NCBI GenBank assembly: GCA_002838185.1
Contig: CP017948.1
Location: forward strand, 992,001-1,056,000
DNA length: 64,000 nt
Reading direction: 5' to 3'
From: Tenericutes bacterium MO-XQ
Lineage (GTDB): Bacteria; Bacillota_I; Bacilli_A; Acholeplasmatales; Acholeplasmataceae
Under the pieces are notes generated by a model. It searched no databases. It was not told the origin of the DNA and saw only the letters and a program-made list of their open reading frames with translations. The translations under genes and the position numbers were made by a program. Below, one piece after another: positions 54,300 to 63,473 of the stretch; the first letter of the stretch is position 1, and each line of letters starts with the position of its first letter.

Positions 54300-55511
54300 A
54301 TGAGAAAAGTTTATGTAGTAGGCGCAAAACGTAGTCCAATCGGTGCGTTCATGGGATCTTTATCTGATGTTCATCCAGCTGAATTTGGTTCACAAGTGTT
54401 ACGTGCACTACTGGAAGAAACAAAGATTGATCCTTCAAAGATTGATGAAGTATTAGTTGGTAACATTTTACCTGCTGGACTTGGTCAAGGGTTAGCTAGA
54501 CAGATTTCTATCAAATCTGGAATTCCTTCAACTGTACCTGCATATGGTGTAAACATGGTATGTGGTAGTGGTATGAAGACAGTAATGAATGGTTATGCAA
54601 ACATTATGTTAGGTTTTCATGATGTCGTTGTTGCTGGTGGTGCTGAGTCTATGACGAATACACCATACTTAGTACCAGGTAAAGTAAGAACTGGTGTTAA
54701 AATGGGTGAACAACCTTTAAGAGATCATATGCTTTATGATGCTCTTACAGATGCTTTTGAAGGGTATCACATGGGTATTACCGCAGAAAATATCGTAGAA
54801 AAATTTGGTTTAACAAGAGAAGAACAAGACACATTTGCTTGGAACTCACAATTACGTGCAAGAACAGCTGATGATGCTGGTAAATTTAAAGATGAGATTG
54901 TACCTATTACAATCAAAACTAGAAAAGGTGAAGTTATCTTTGATAAAGATGAATTCATTAATAGAGGAACTTCATATGAGAAATTATCTCAATTAAGACC
55001 TGCATTTAAAAAAGATGGTTCAGTTACAGCTGGTTCATCATCAGGTATTAATGATGGTGCAAGTTTCTTATTACTAGCAAGTGATGAAGCAGTTAAAAAA
55101 TATAATTTAACGCCTTTATTTGAAGTTGTAGGTATTGGACAAGGTGGCGTTGATCCATCTATTATGGGTTTAGGACCAACACCTGCTATTAAACAAGCAT
55201 TAAAAACTGCTAACTTATCATTTAATGATCTTGAGTTATTAGAATTAAATGAAGCATTTGCTGCTCAATCATTAGGTGTAATTAGAGAATTAACTGATGC
55301 ATTTGGTGTTTCTAAAGAAGAAATATTAGAAAAAACAAATGTTAATGGTGGTGCAATAGCACTTGGACATCCAGTTGGAGCAAGTGGTAATAGAATTATT
55401 GTTACATTACTTCATGAAATGTTAAAACAAGAAAATAAAAATATAGGTCTTGCAAGTTTATGTATCGGTGGCGGTATGGGAACTGCAGTGATCGTTAAAA
55501 AGGTGAAATAA
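54300..55511 (+). CDS. Acetyl-CoA C-acetyltransferase (thiolase)
   Basis: Condenses two acetyl-CoA to acetoacetyl-CoA, or the reverse. The nucleophile Cys is in VNMVCGSGMKTVM, the His in NVNGGAIALGHPVGASG, and the second Cys in ASLCIGGGMGTAVIV. 403 residues is typical of the biosynthetic/degradative thiolases. AGGAG precedes the ATG. It is first in the second unit, controlled by P2, the O2 operator and the cre-like boxes. Confidence 0.96.
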   Translation: MRKVYVVGAKRSPIGAFMGSLSDVHPAEFGSQVLRALLEETKIDPSKIDEVLVGNILPAGLGQGLARQISIKSGIPSTVPAYGVNMVCGSGMKTVMNGYANIMLGFHDVVVAGGAESMTNTPYLVPGKVRTGVKMGEQPLRDHMLYDALTDAFEGYHMGITAENIVEKFGLTREEQDTFAWNSQLRARTADDAGKFKDEIVPITIKTRKGEVIFDKDEFINRGTSYEKLSQLRPAFKKDGSVTAGSSSGINDGASFLLLASDEAVKKYNLTPLFEVVGIGQGGVDPSIMGLGPTPAIKQALKTANLSFNDLELLELNEAFAAQSLGVIRELTDAFGVSKEEILEKTNVNGGAIALGHPVGASGNRIIVTLLHEMLKQENKNIGLASLCIGGGMGTAVIVKKVK

Positions 55512-55521
55512 GGAGGATATC

Positions 55522-56244
55522 ATGGGAAGATTAAATGGAAGAGTTGCCGTTGTTACAGGTGGCGCTAAAGGATTAGGACAAGCTATTTCTGAAACATTTG
55601 CTAAAGAAGGTGCAACAGTGATTGCAGCTGATATGGGCGAAATGACTTATGAAGCAAAAAACGTTCATTTTTATAAATTAAATGTTACAGATGTTGAAGG
55701 TATTCAAGTATTTTTCAATGAAATCGTTGAAAAATTCGGTAAAATTGATATTTTAGTTAACAATGCAGGTATCACTAAAGATGCAATGACACATAAAATG
55801 ACAGATGACATGTGGGATGCTGTAATTAACGTAAACTTAAAAGGTGTATTCAATTTAACAAGATTAATTGGACCACATATGACTGAAAATAATTATGGAT
55901 CAATCATTAACATTTCATCAGTTGTTGGTTTATATGGGAACATTGGACAAGCAAATTATGCAGCAACTAAAGCAGGTGTTCTAGGATTAACGATGACTTG
56001 GGCAAAAGAATTTGCTAGAAAAGGTCAAAATGTTAGAGTCAATGCGATTGCTCCAGGTTATATCATGACAGACATTTTAAAAACTGTTCCTCAAGATTTA
56101 CTAGATAAATTTGCAGCGATGACTATGTTAAAACGTTTAGGTCAACCACAAGAAATTGCAAATGCAGCATTATTCTTAGCATCAGAAGAATCATCTTATG
56201 TCACAGGACAAACACTAAGTGTTAACGGTGGCATGAGATTATAA
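55522..56244 (+). CDS. SDR-family 3-oxoacyl/acetoacetyl-CoA reductase
   Basis: A short-chain dehydrogenase of 240 residues with cofactor motif TGGAKGLGQAI, NNAG (LVNNAGITKDAM), Ser in INISSVVG and YAATK (Tyr-Lys). This matches the FabG/PhaB group, which yields (R)-3-hydroxyacyl thioesters. Acidic AADMGEM after the second strand (Asp) may favour NADH over NADPH. AAGGAGG precedes the ATG 10 nt after the thiolase. In context it reduces acetoacetyl-CoA for the MaoC hydratase. Confidence 0.93.
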   Translation: MGRLNGRVAVVTGGAKGLGQAISETFAKEGATVIAADMGEMTYEAKNVHFYKLNVTDVEGIQVFFNEIVEKFGKIDILVNNAGITKDAMTHKMTDDMWDAVINVNLKGVFNLTRLIGPHMTENNYGSIINISSVVGLYGNIGQANYAATKAGVLGLTMTWAKEFARKGQNVRVNAIAPGYIMTDILKTVPQDLLDKFAAMTMLKRLGQPQEIANAALFLASEESSYVTGQTLSVNGGMRL

Positions 56245-56279
56245 TCATCATATATATATAGAAAGGTTAGGTTCCTACT

Positions 56280-57305
56280 ATGGAAAAAGCACAAGTAGGC
56301 ATTGTTGGAACTGGGATCTATTTGCCTGAAGGACGCATGACTGCAAAAGAAATTTCTGAAAAAACAAATGGTGTTTGGTCAGAAGAAGCAGTCATCGAAA
56401 AATTAGGGATTAGACAAAAAACAATTCCACAAGACATGCCAAAAGATGGCACACAAGAAATGGGAGCTCTTGCCGCACTAGACGCACTTAAAAACACAGG
56501 TGTTAATCCAAAAGATATCGATGTAATTTTAAGTGTTACAGAAGAATGGAAAGAATATCCATTAACAACTTCTGCATTATACATACAAGACAGAATTGGT
56601 GCAACCAATGCTTGGGGTATAGATGTACAAAACCGTTGCTGTACAACCGTTTCTGCAATGAAGATGGCGAAAGACATGCTCGTTGCAGATGATGAGATTA
56701 ATATCATCATGGTCGTCGGTGGATATCGCAATGGCGATTTTGTGGACTATACAGACAAGGATATGTCAATGATGTATAACTTAGGTGCAGGTGGTGGCGC
56801 AATCATTTTAAAGAAAAACCACGATAAAAACTTATTATTAGGATCACATATGATCGCTGATGGATCTTTATCAAGAACAGCTGGGGTCGAAATTGGGGGC
56901 GTTTGCAATCCAATTACCAAAGACAATGTTGATGAAGCCAAAAAATCATTACGACTCATGGATCCTAAAAAGATGAAAGAAAGACTCAACGAAGTATCCA
57001 TGCCAAACTGGATTACTTGTATCGATGAGTCATTAAGAAAATCAAATTTAACAAGAAAAGACATTGGTTATCTAGATATACTACATATCAAACGTTCTGG
57101 TCATCAGTTTATGCTTGATGAATTAGGACTTGAAGAAAACCAATCGATTTATTTAGAAGATTATGGTCATATCGGTCAAATCGATCAAATATTATCACTG
57201 CACTTAGCACTTCAAACTGGACAGGTTAAAGACGGCACTGTTGTCTGCATGTTAGCCGCTGGTATTGGATATGTATGGGCAGCGAATATTATCAGATGGG
57301 GGTAA
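56280..57305 (+). CDS. FabH-like 3-oxoacyl synthase III homologue with altered catalytic Asn
   Basis: A thiolase-fold condensing enzyme of 341 residues (GIVGTGIYLPEGRMTAKEI N-terminus). By alignment in the head with FabH, the nucleophile is Cys120 in DVQNRCCTT (a second Cys at 121) and the His is at or near 269-275 (HIKRSGHQ). The normal Asn (GNTS) reads YGHIGQID, with His297 at the Asn position. It may condense or transfer acyl groups on CoA instead of ACP. It sits between the reductase and the Liv genes, 10 nt before the first permease. Substrate unknown. Confidence 0.82.
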   Translation: MEKAQVGIVGTGIYLPEGRMTAKEISEKTNGVWSEEAVIEKLGIRQKTIPQDMPKDGTQEMGALAALDALKNTGVNPKDIDVILSVTEEWKEYPLTTSALYIQDRIGATNAWGIDVQNRCCTTVSAMKMAKDMLVADDEINIIMVVGGYRNGDFVDYTDKDMSMMYNLGAGGGAIILKKNHDKNLLLGSHMIADGSLSRTAGVEIGGVCNPITKDNVDEAKKSLRLMDPKKMKERLNEVSMPNWITCIDESLRKSNLTRKDIGYLDILHIKRSGHQFMLDELGLEENQSIYLEDYGHIGQIDQILSLHLALQTGQVKDGTVVCMLAAGIGYVWAANIIRWG

Positions 57306-57314
57306 CGATCAGTT

Positions 57315-58274
57315 ATGGCAGTTGATATAATAAACAGACTCATATTAGCACTAGCTGATGCAGCACCATTAGCGTTAGTCACATTAGCGATTGTTCTTAT
57401 TTTTAGAACATCATTTACAACGAACTTTGCGCAAGGGATGATTGCAGCTTCGGGAGCCTATATCGTTACCATACTATATAATCGTTATTTAATCTTGAAA
57501 TTCCCAGAAGGTAATGTTGTGATTTTCACACTGATTGCTTTCTTATCAGGAATTATTGTAGCATTTTTATTTGGTGTATTCATCGATGTGGTATTGATTC
57601 GAAAATCCAAATTTAGTAATGCACTGACAAAGCAAATGATCACCATGGGGATTGTATTATTCGTGATGGGGTTACTACCTACTTTATTCTTTAAAGCAGA
57701 ACTAAATATGCCAACTATTCCATTCTTATTTGATGGAACGTTGGTTATAGAAACTGCGATGGGTAAAAATATTATTATCCAAAAGAATTATATTTATGCG
57801 ATTACCTTAACAACCGTTGTGATTTCTACTGTGTTTGTCATGCTTAAGTATACTAAATGGGGTTTAGGTGTGCGCTCAACAGCTGCAAACGAACGTGTTG
57901 CAGGTATGATGGGTGTTAACACAAAATTCATTACTGCGATGAGTTGGGGTATTGCTGGAGCTTTAGGATCATTAGGTGCAATTATTTACGCATCTTACAA
58001 TGTCACCATTAATGTTGGATTTATGACCGAAATGCAAGTCAACGGATTCTTGGCTTCCATTTTAGGAGGATTCTCCACATTTTTTGGACCTATCGTCGGC
58101 GCGATTATCATTCCAATATTAAACCAAATATCATACTATATTATGCCACAATTACAAATCGGTGGACAAAATTTAGGTGTATATTATAAGGTTGTCGTTT
58201 ATATCATCATCCTCATTATCATCTTAATTAAGCCTATTGGATTGTTTGGCAAGAAGATTGCGAAGAAGGTGTAA
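57315..58274 (+). CDS. Branched-chain amino acid-type ABC permease 1 (LivH-like)
   Basis: A 319-residue membrane protein with about eight helices. LVTLAIVLIFRTSFTTNFAQGMIAASGAYIV is the LivH N-terminal pattern, and GLGVRSTAANERVAGMMGVN is the EAA-type loop that contacts the ATPase; ASILGGFSTFFGPIVGAI follows. It begins 10 nt after the FabH-like gene, so the transporter is co-transcribed with acyl-CoA enzymes. The substrate may be a branched amino acid or a short organic acid. Confidence 0.9.
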   Translation: MAVDIINRLILALADAAPLALVTLAIVLIFRTSFTTNFAQGMIAASGAYIVTILYNRYLILKFPEGNVVIFTLIAFLSGIIVAFLFGVFIDVVLIRKSKFSNALTKQMITMGIVLFVMGLLPTLFFKAELNMPTIPFLFDGTLVIETAMGKNIIIQKNYIYAITLTTVVISTVFVMLKYTKWGLGVRSTAANERVAGMMGVNTKFITAMSWGIAGALGSLGAIIYASYNVTINVGFMTEMQVNGFLASILGGFSTFFGPIVGAIIIPILNQISYYIMPQLQIGGQNLGVYYKVVVYIIILIIILIKPIGLFGKKIAKKV

Positions 58275-58278
58275 TGAT

Positions 58279-59370
58279 ATGAAACTAACATACGACAAGA
58301 AAACTCAAAAAAATGCAGTTATATCAAGATTTAGTACGTACACCAAACATCCATATTTTCCGATTATATTATTAGGTGGTTTACTGATATTACTACAAGT
58401 GATTGGATCTACAGGTTTAATTAGACCATCAATTCTAAACTTCTTATCACCAGTATTAACAAGATACATTGTAGCTTTAGGTTTCTTAATTCTACTAGGT
58501 TATGCTGGATTAGCATCTTTAGGAACTGCTGGATTTATGGGACTTGGTGCATACTTAATCGGTTATTTATTTGAAACCGCTGGTATCGCTTCAGAAATCG
58601 CATTTGTGATTGGTCTGATCTTATCATTAATCTTAGGTGCAATCGTCGGATTTATATCACTTCGAATCGAAGGGATGTATCTGGCAATCGTAACTTTAGG
58701 TTTATCAGAAATCTTAAAGAAATTTTTTGAAAACTCACCATTTACCGGTGGAGCAAACGGAATGAACTTAGAAGCAGGGATGAATTTCTTTGGTATCTAC
58801 AGTTCAAACACTTTGATTTATAACCCGATTTATTATGTGATTGTTATCTTCATGGTCATCTTAATGCTCTGGACAATCAATATCATTAAAAGTCCTACAG
58901 GACGTGCATTCTTATCAATTAAGAATTCAACATCTGCTGCACAAGCCATGGGTATTAGCTTACTTAAATACAGACTCTCAGCATTCTTACTAGCAACATT
59001 ATTTGCAGTCACTGGTGGTATGCTTAACATGGCGCGTTCACTGACAGCATATCCAACAAGCTGGGGTATTGATTTATCACTTAATGTCTTAGCTGCTGTA
59101 GTAATTGGTGGAACTAAAAACATTTGGGGTGTTTTAGTTGGAACATTCATTATCTTTGGTCTAAAAGATTTAGTCCTTGTAAGATTTGCATTTTTCCAAA
59201 CATATAAAAATGCTCACCTCATGTTCTCTGGAGCACTGATTATCTTAGTAGTTATGTTCTATCCTGGTGGTGTGATTAAACTATTTACTGATATTAAGAA
59301 TTTAGCAGTTAAATGGTTTAACCAATTAAATACAAGATGGAAGGAGTATCGTTATGGCAAAGACATTTAA
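58279..59370 (+). CDS. Branched-chain amino acid-type ABC permease 2 (LivM-like)
   Basis: The second permease, 363 residues from the ATG at 58279, which has AAGGTG upstream and begins 4 nt after the first permease. An in-frame upstream start at 58237 would overlap that gene and has no site. LivM patterns: GYAGLASLGTAGFMGLGAYLIG, LRIEGMYLAIVTLGLSEIL, and the EAA-like loop GRAFLSIKNSTSAAQAMGISLLKY. About nine helices. Its last 17 nt overlap the ATPase gene. Confidence 0.9.
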   Translation: MKLTYDKKTQKNAVISRFSTYTKHPYFPIILLGGLLILLQVIGSTGLIRPSILNFLSPVLTRYIVALGFLILLGYAGLASLGTAGFMGLGAYLIGYLFETAGIASEIAFVIGLILSLILGAIVGFISLRIEGMYLAIVTLGLSEILKKFFENSPFTGGANGMNLEAGMNFFGIYSSNTLIYNPIYYVIVIFMVILMLWTINIIKSPTGRAFLSIKNSTSAAQAMGISLLKYRLSAFLLATLFAVTGGMLNMARSLTAYPTSWGIDLSLNVLAAVVIGGTKNIWGVLVGTFIIFGLKDLVLVRFAFFQTYKNAHLMFSGALIILVVMFYPGGVIKLFTDIKNLAVKWFNQLNTRWKEYRYGKDI

Positions 59371-60811
59371 AAGTCTAACAAAGACACTCCTTGAAAAGCA
59401 AATTGCAAAATTAGCTTATCAAATCGAACTACTTCAAGCAGATATTGAGCTTTATAAAGACAAACTTAATAAAACTTACAACAAAAAAGTTCAAGCATTT
59501 AAAGAAGTATACCGTAAAGATTTATTAGAAAAAGAAATTGATCAACTATCTAATGAAGATTATGTTAAATATCATACAGAAGATAAGATCGAAAAATTAG
59601 AAAAGAAATATACATTAAAACAAAGAGCTGTTAGAGCTCAAAAAGTTCGTGACCTTGAAAAGTTCAAAAGTGAGCCTGATCAATTAGTAAACATTGAAGA
59701 AGCTGCTAAAGAAAAAATTCAAGCACTTCAAAAAGAACTTGATGAAAAAATACTTGAAGTTAAAGCTCCATATAACACTAGAAATTATTCAAAAGAAGAA
59801 CTCAAAGAGAAACAAAAAATCTTTATAGCATCTGAAAAAGAAGTTTTAGAGCATATTAAAACTTTTGAGGATAATCTAAAAGCTGAACATGAAACTTTAA
59901 TTTCACAAAGACAAATGCTCATTGATCAAAAGATTGAACATAAGCAAAAACAATTATCTGAAAAGAGAGCTCAATTAAAACCAATCATACAAAAGCTCAA
60001 TGAAAAAAATATTGAAGCGATCGATCATTTTGATGATAAACTATTAGAAGTTGAAAATCTAACCATGAACTTTGGAGGGTTAAAAGCTGTTGACAGTCTA
60101 TCATTTGATGTTAAAAAAGGTGAAATCTTTGGTCTCATTGGACCAAATGGTGCTGGTAAAACTACAGTGTTTAACTGTATTACTCAGTTTTATAAACCAA
60201 CAGAAGGAAAGATTATCTTTAAAAATAGAGAACACGATATCATCTCACTTCTAGATTATAAAGTTCATGATGTCATCAAACAAGGCATTGTAAGAACATT
60301 CCAGAATGTTGAACTTATCTGGGAACTATCAATTTTAGATAATATGCTAGTTGGTGCTCACAGCTTATATCGTTCTAAATTCTTCCATCATTCATTTCAA
60401 ACATTAAGTTTTAAAAGAGAAGAAAAAATCCTAAAGATGAGAGCTGAAAAGATTCTTATGGATTTAGAACTATACGCGTATAAAGATTTCTATCCTCTAG
60501 GATTACCATATGGTGTCTTAAAGAAGATAGAACTTGCTAGAACATTAATGACAAATCCTTCACTGATCATCTTAGATGAACCTGCAGCAGGTTTAAATGA
60601 TTCAGAAACAGAAAGTTTAGCTAAGACCATTAAAAAAATCCAAAAAGATTATGATACAACTATTTTCTTAGTGGAACATGATATGGGATTAGTTATGAGT
60701 ATCTGTGATACCATCTGTGCCATTAGTTTTGGTAAAAAACTTGCAGTTGGTACACCTGAAGACATTCAAAATCATCCTGTTGTAAAAGAAGCATATTTAG
60801 GAGGCGAATGA
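59354..60811 (+). CDS. LivG-type ABC ATPase with ~230-residue N-terminal coiled coil
   Basis: The C-terminal ~250 residues are a normal LivG ATPase: Walker A GPNGAGKTT (about 263-271), the LivG-type signature LPYGVLKKIELARTL, Walker B LIILDEPAAGLN and switch His in VEHDMGLV. Ahead of it are ~230 residues of Lys/Glu/Gln-rich coiled coil with Leu heptads and no Pro-rich break, not found in the family (about 255 residues). The reading frame is open throughout, with GAAGGAG before the ATG. It may dimerise the transporter or tether it to a scaffold. Confidence 0.88.
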   Translation: MAKTFKSLTKTLLEKQIAKLAYQIELLQADIELYKDKLNKTYNKKVQAFKEVYRKDLLEKEIDQLSNEDYVKYHTEDKIEKLEKKYTLKQRAVRAQKVRDLEKFKSEPDQLVNIEEAAKEKIQALQKELDEKILEVKAPYNTRNYSKEELKEKQKIFIASEKEVLEHIKTFEDNLKAEHETLISQRQMLIDQKIEHKQKQLSEKRAQLKPIIQKLNEKNIEAIDHFDDKLLEVENLTMNFGGLKAVDSLSFDVKKGEIFGLIGPNGAGKTTVFNCITQFYKPTEGKIIFKNREHDIISLLDYKVHDVIKQGIVRTFQNVELIWELSILDNMLVGAHSLYRSKFFHHSFQTLSFKREEKILKMRAEKILMDLELYAYKDFYPLGLPYGVLKKIELARTLMTNPSLIILDEPAAGLNDSETESLAKTIKKIQKDYDTTIFLVEHDMGLVMSICDTICAISFGKKLAVGTPEDIQNHPVVKEAYLGGE

Positions 60812-60812
60812 T

Positions 60813-61583
60813 ATGGATATACTTAAAATCAAAGATTTAACGATTGATTATGGTATCATTCGAGCTGTTAAAGGTGTGAACTTAAATGTTGAAGAAGGAA
60901 AGATTGTTGCGATCCTTGGTGCAAACGGTGCTGGTAAATCATCTTTAATTAGATCATTATCCGGTGTCACAAAAATTTCATCAGGATCAGTAACATTTAA
61001 AGATGAAGATATCACAAACTTAGATCCACACAAGATTGCGCAAAAAGGAATCTTACAATCTCCAGAAGGTAGACTGATCTTATATGGTCTAACTGTTGAA
61101 GAAAACTTAAAAGTTGGTGCATATGCTTTAAAACCTATCATAAAAACAACCATTGATAATGGCATTGAAGTTAAAACAAAGATAACAGTCAAAGAACAAA
61201 CAAACAACATGCTTAAAGAAGTCTATGGATATTTTCCAATCTTAGAAGAAAGAAAGAAACAACAAGCTTCTACTCTATCTGGTGGTGAACAACAAATGTT
61301 AGCTATCGGTAGAGCTTTAATGGGAAATCCTAAACTCTTATTACTAGATGAACCATCTTTAGGACTCGCACCACTGATTGTTAGAGATATCTTTAAGATT
61401 ATTGAAACGATTAAACAAAGAGGAACAACCATCCTCATTGTTGAACAAAATGCATATCAAACATTAAAAATCGCTGATTATGCATACTTATTAGAACTTG
61501 GAAAAGTTAAAAAAGAAGGTACAGGAGAAGCATTACTTAATGATGAAGAACTCATCAATGCATATCTCGGATCTAAAAAATAG
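60813..61583 (+). CDS. LivF-type ABC ATPase
   Basis: The second ATPase, 256 residues: Walker A GANGAGKSS, signature LSGGEQQMLAIGRALM, Walker B LLLLDEPSLGLAP and switch His replaced by VEQN as in LivF proteins. A short insert (residues ~105-125, KPIIKTTIDNGIEVKTKIT) is lineage-specific. One base separates it from the LivG gene. The pair completes an importer with two permeases and a binding protein. Confidence 0.93.
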   Translation: MDILKIKDLTIDYGIIRAVKGVNLNVEEGKIVAILGANGAGKSSLIRSLSGVTKISSGSVTFKDEDITNLDPHKIAQKGILQSPEGRLILYGLTVEENLKVGAYALKPIIKTTIDNGIEVKTKITVKEQTNNMLKEVYGYFPILEERKKQQASTLSGGEQQMLAIGRALMGNPKLLLLDEPSLGLAPLIVRDIFKIIETIKQRGTTILIVEQNAYQTLKIADYAYLLELGKVKKEGTGEALLNDEELINAYLGSKK

Positions 61584-61643
61584 TTATAACTGCGAAAAGC
61601 AGAAAAATAAAATAACGCAAAAAGCGACAAAAGGAGAAAAAGA

Positions 61644-63404
61644 ATGAAAAAATTAGTTTTATTATTAGTTGCAGTATTCTCTTTATTCGGTTTAATTGCA
61701 TGTGTTGATAATACTGAAGATGAAAAAACATTAGACAGTATCGTTATTACAGCAGAACCAACAAAGGTAGAATACAATTTAGGGGAAGAACTTGACTTAA
61801 CTGGATTAGCAGTTAAAGCTGTTTATTCTGATGAAACAGAAGTTGAATTAGCAGTAGCCGACCTAACAGTGACTGGTTTTGACAACACAACTGCTTCAGA
61901 ACAAACAATTACTGTAACATATCAAAGAATGAATGCTACATTTACAGTAAACGTATTTGACCCAGATGCTGAAAGAGTTTTAAGATCTATTAGTGTTAAG
62001 AGTTTACCTACAACACAACAATATGCTGTTGGTGAATCATTTGATGACACTGGTTTAGTGATTGAAGCTTTATACGAAAATGGTGATCGTGAAGAAGTTA
62101 CAGAATATACATTAACTGGTTTCACATCAGAAGCTGTTAAACTTGATGGTGTTATTACTGTTACATTTGAAGAAGAAACAACTACATTTACTTACAAAGT
62201 AAGAGAAATTATCGTTCAAGGTGTTACTGATACTACAATTACAGTTGGTAATACAGCTGCTACATCAGGATACTTTGCTGCAGTAGGTATTCCATTTAAT
62301 GCTGGTATCGAAGCTTATTTCTTCAAAGTAAATGAAGCTGGTGGAATCAATGGTCGTACATTAGAGTTCATTACTTATGATGATGGATTTGATGCTACAG
62401 CTGGTCTTAACTATACTAAGCAATTAGTTGAAGAAGACAACGTATTCGCACTTGTTGGTCACTTTGGTACTCCAACTGTTGGTGCTACTTTAGGTTACAT
62501 CCAAGAAACTGGTGTTCCTATGGTATATGCTGCAACAGGTATCAACTCATTATATTTTGAAAAAGAAGATGGATTATCAAATCCTGTTATGGCAGTTCAA
62601 CCAATCTATAAGACTGATGGTAGAATCATGACTACTAGAGCATTAAACGAATCATTATTTGGTGCAAATGGCGATGCTCAACTTCCATCTGATGCTAAAG
62701 TTGGTGTTCTACACACTACAACTGATGATGGTATGTCAATTAAAGCTGGTATCGAAGTACAAGCTGCTACAGAAGGTAGAGAAGATGATTTCATTTACAG
62801 ATCATTCTCAGCTGCTGATACTGCTGCATTAGCTGCTGCTATCTTAGACTTACAAACTGAAGGTGTTCAAGCTGTTATCGTTGCTTCTAACCAAGCTCCT
62901 TTCAAGGCTGCTGTTGGTGCATTAGATAGCGCTGGTTTAACAGTTCCTGTATTCACTTCATATGTTAATGCTGATGCTACTTCAGTAGATCCAACAATTG
63001 ACTATGGATTCCCTATGTTTGCAAATGCATGGTTAGATATCGTTGATCCAGAAGGAACTAATGGTTTATCAGATGCATATTGGACATTCGCAACTGACAT
63101 GACAGCTGCTGGATATGGCGATTATGCTGCAAATGCATTTGCTATGGCTGGTTATATTGCTGCATCAATCTTTGTTGAAGGTTTAAATCGTGTTGATGAT
63201 GGCCTATTAACTTGGGAAACTTATATCGATGCTATGGAATCTGCAGAAATCAATGTCCCTATGGGTGGCGTTGTTGACTTCACAGAAGGTAAACGTTGGG
63301 GTATTGCTTCAATGGCATTATTACAATTAGACAACTCTGGCGATCTTCCTGCATGGGCAAAAGTTAGAAATATCGAAACAATTCAAGACATTCAAGCAAA
63401 ATAA
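61644..63404 (+). CDS. Lipoprotein substrate-binding protein with two Ig-like domains
   Basis: The signal MKKLVLLLVAVFSLFGLIAC ends in a lipobox (LIAC), so Cys20 is lipidated and the protein is held on the outer face of the membrane. Residues ~30-110 and ~112-190 are two repeats of a bacterial Ig-like (Big_3-type) domain (LDSIVITAEPTKVEYNLGEELDLTGL and LRSISVKSLPTTQQYAVGESFDDTGL). From ~200 on it is a LivK/periplasmic-binding fold (GIPFNAGIEAYFFKVNEAGGINGR, VGHFGTPTVGATLGY). Total 586 residues versus ~370 for LivK. AAAGGAG precedes the ATG. Confidence 0.9.
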   Translation: MKKLVLLLVAVFSLFGLIACVDNTEDEKTLDSIVITAEPTKVEYNLGEELDLTGLAVKAVYSDETEVELAVADLTVTGFDNTTASEQTITVTYQRMNATFTVNVFDPDAERVLRSISVKSLPTTQQYAVGESFDDTGLVIEALYENGDREEVTEYTLTGFTSEAVKLDGVITVTFEEETTTFTYKVREIIVQGVTDTTITVGNTAATSGYFAAVGIPFNAGIEAYFFKVNEAGGINGRTLEFITYDDGFDATAGLNYTKQLVEEDNVFALVGHFGTPTVGATLGYIQETGVPMVYAATGINSLYFEKEDGLSNPVMAVQPIYKTDGRIMTTRALNESLFGANGDAQLPSDAKVGVLHTTTDDGMSIKAGIEVQAATEGREDDFIYRSFSAADTAALAAAILDLQTEGVQAVIVASNQAPFKAAVGALDSAGLTVPVFTSYVNADATSVDPTIDYGFPMFANAWLDIVDPEGTNGLSDAYWTFATDMTAAGYGDYAANAFAMAGYIAASIFVEGLNRVDDGLLTWETYIDAMESAEINVPMGGVVDFTEGKRWGIASMALLQLDNSGDLPAWAKVRNIETIQDIQAK

Positions 63405-63421
63405 TCATATAATTTAGACAT

Positions 63422-63443
63422 GGGGAGGGTATTTACTCTCCCC
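63422..63443 (+). other. GC-rich hairpin between binding protein and CoA-transferase
   Basis: GGGGAG pairs with CTCCCC around ~10 nt. No T-run follows, so it is more likely an mRNA-stabilising or attenuating stem than a full terminator. Confidence 0.55.
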
Positions 63444-63473
63444 TCATCTAAATATAAAGAAAGAAGGCATAAG

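Noticed and set aside
60848-61210. Antisense frame of 120 codons in livF
   Set aside because: Shadow of a well-conserved ATPase; no promoter or start site.
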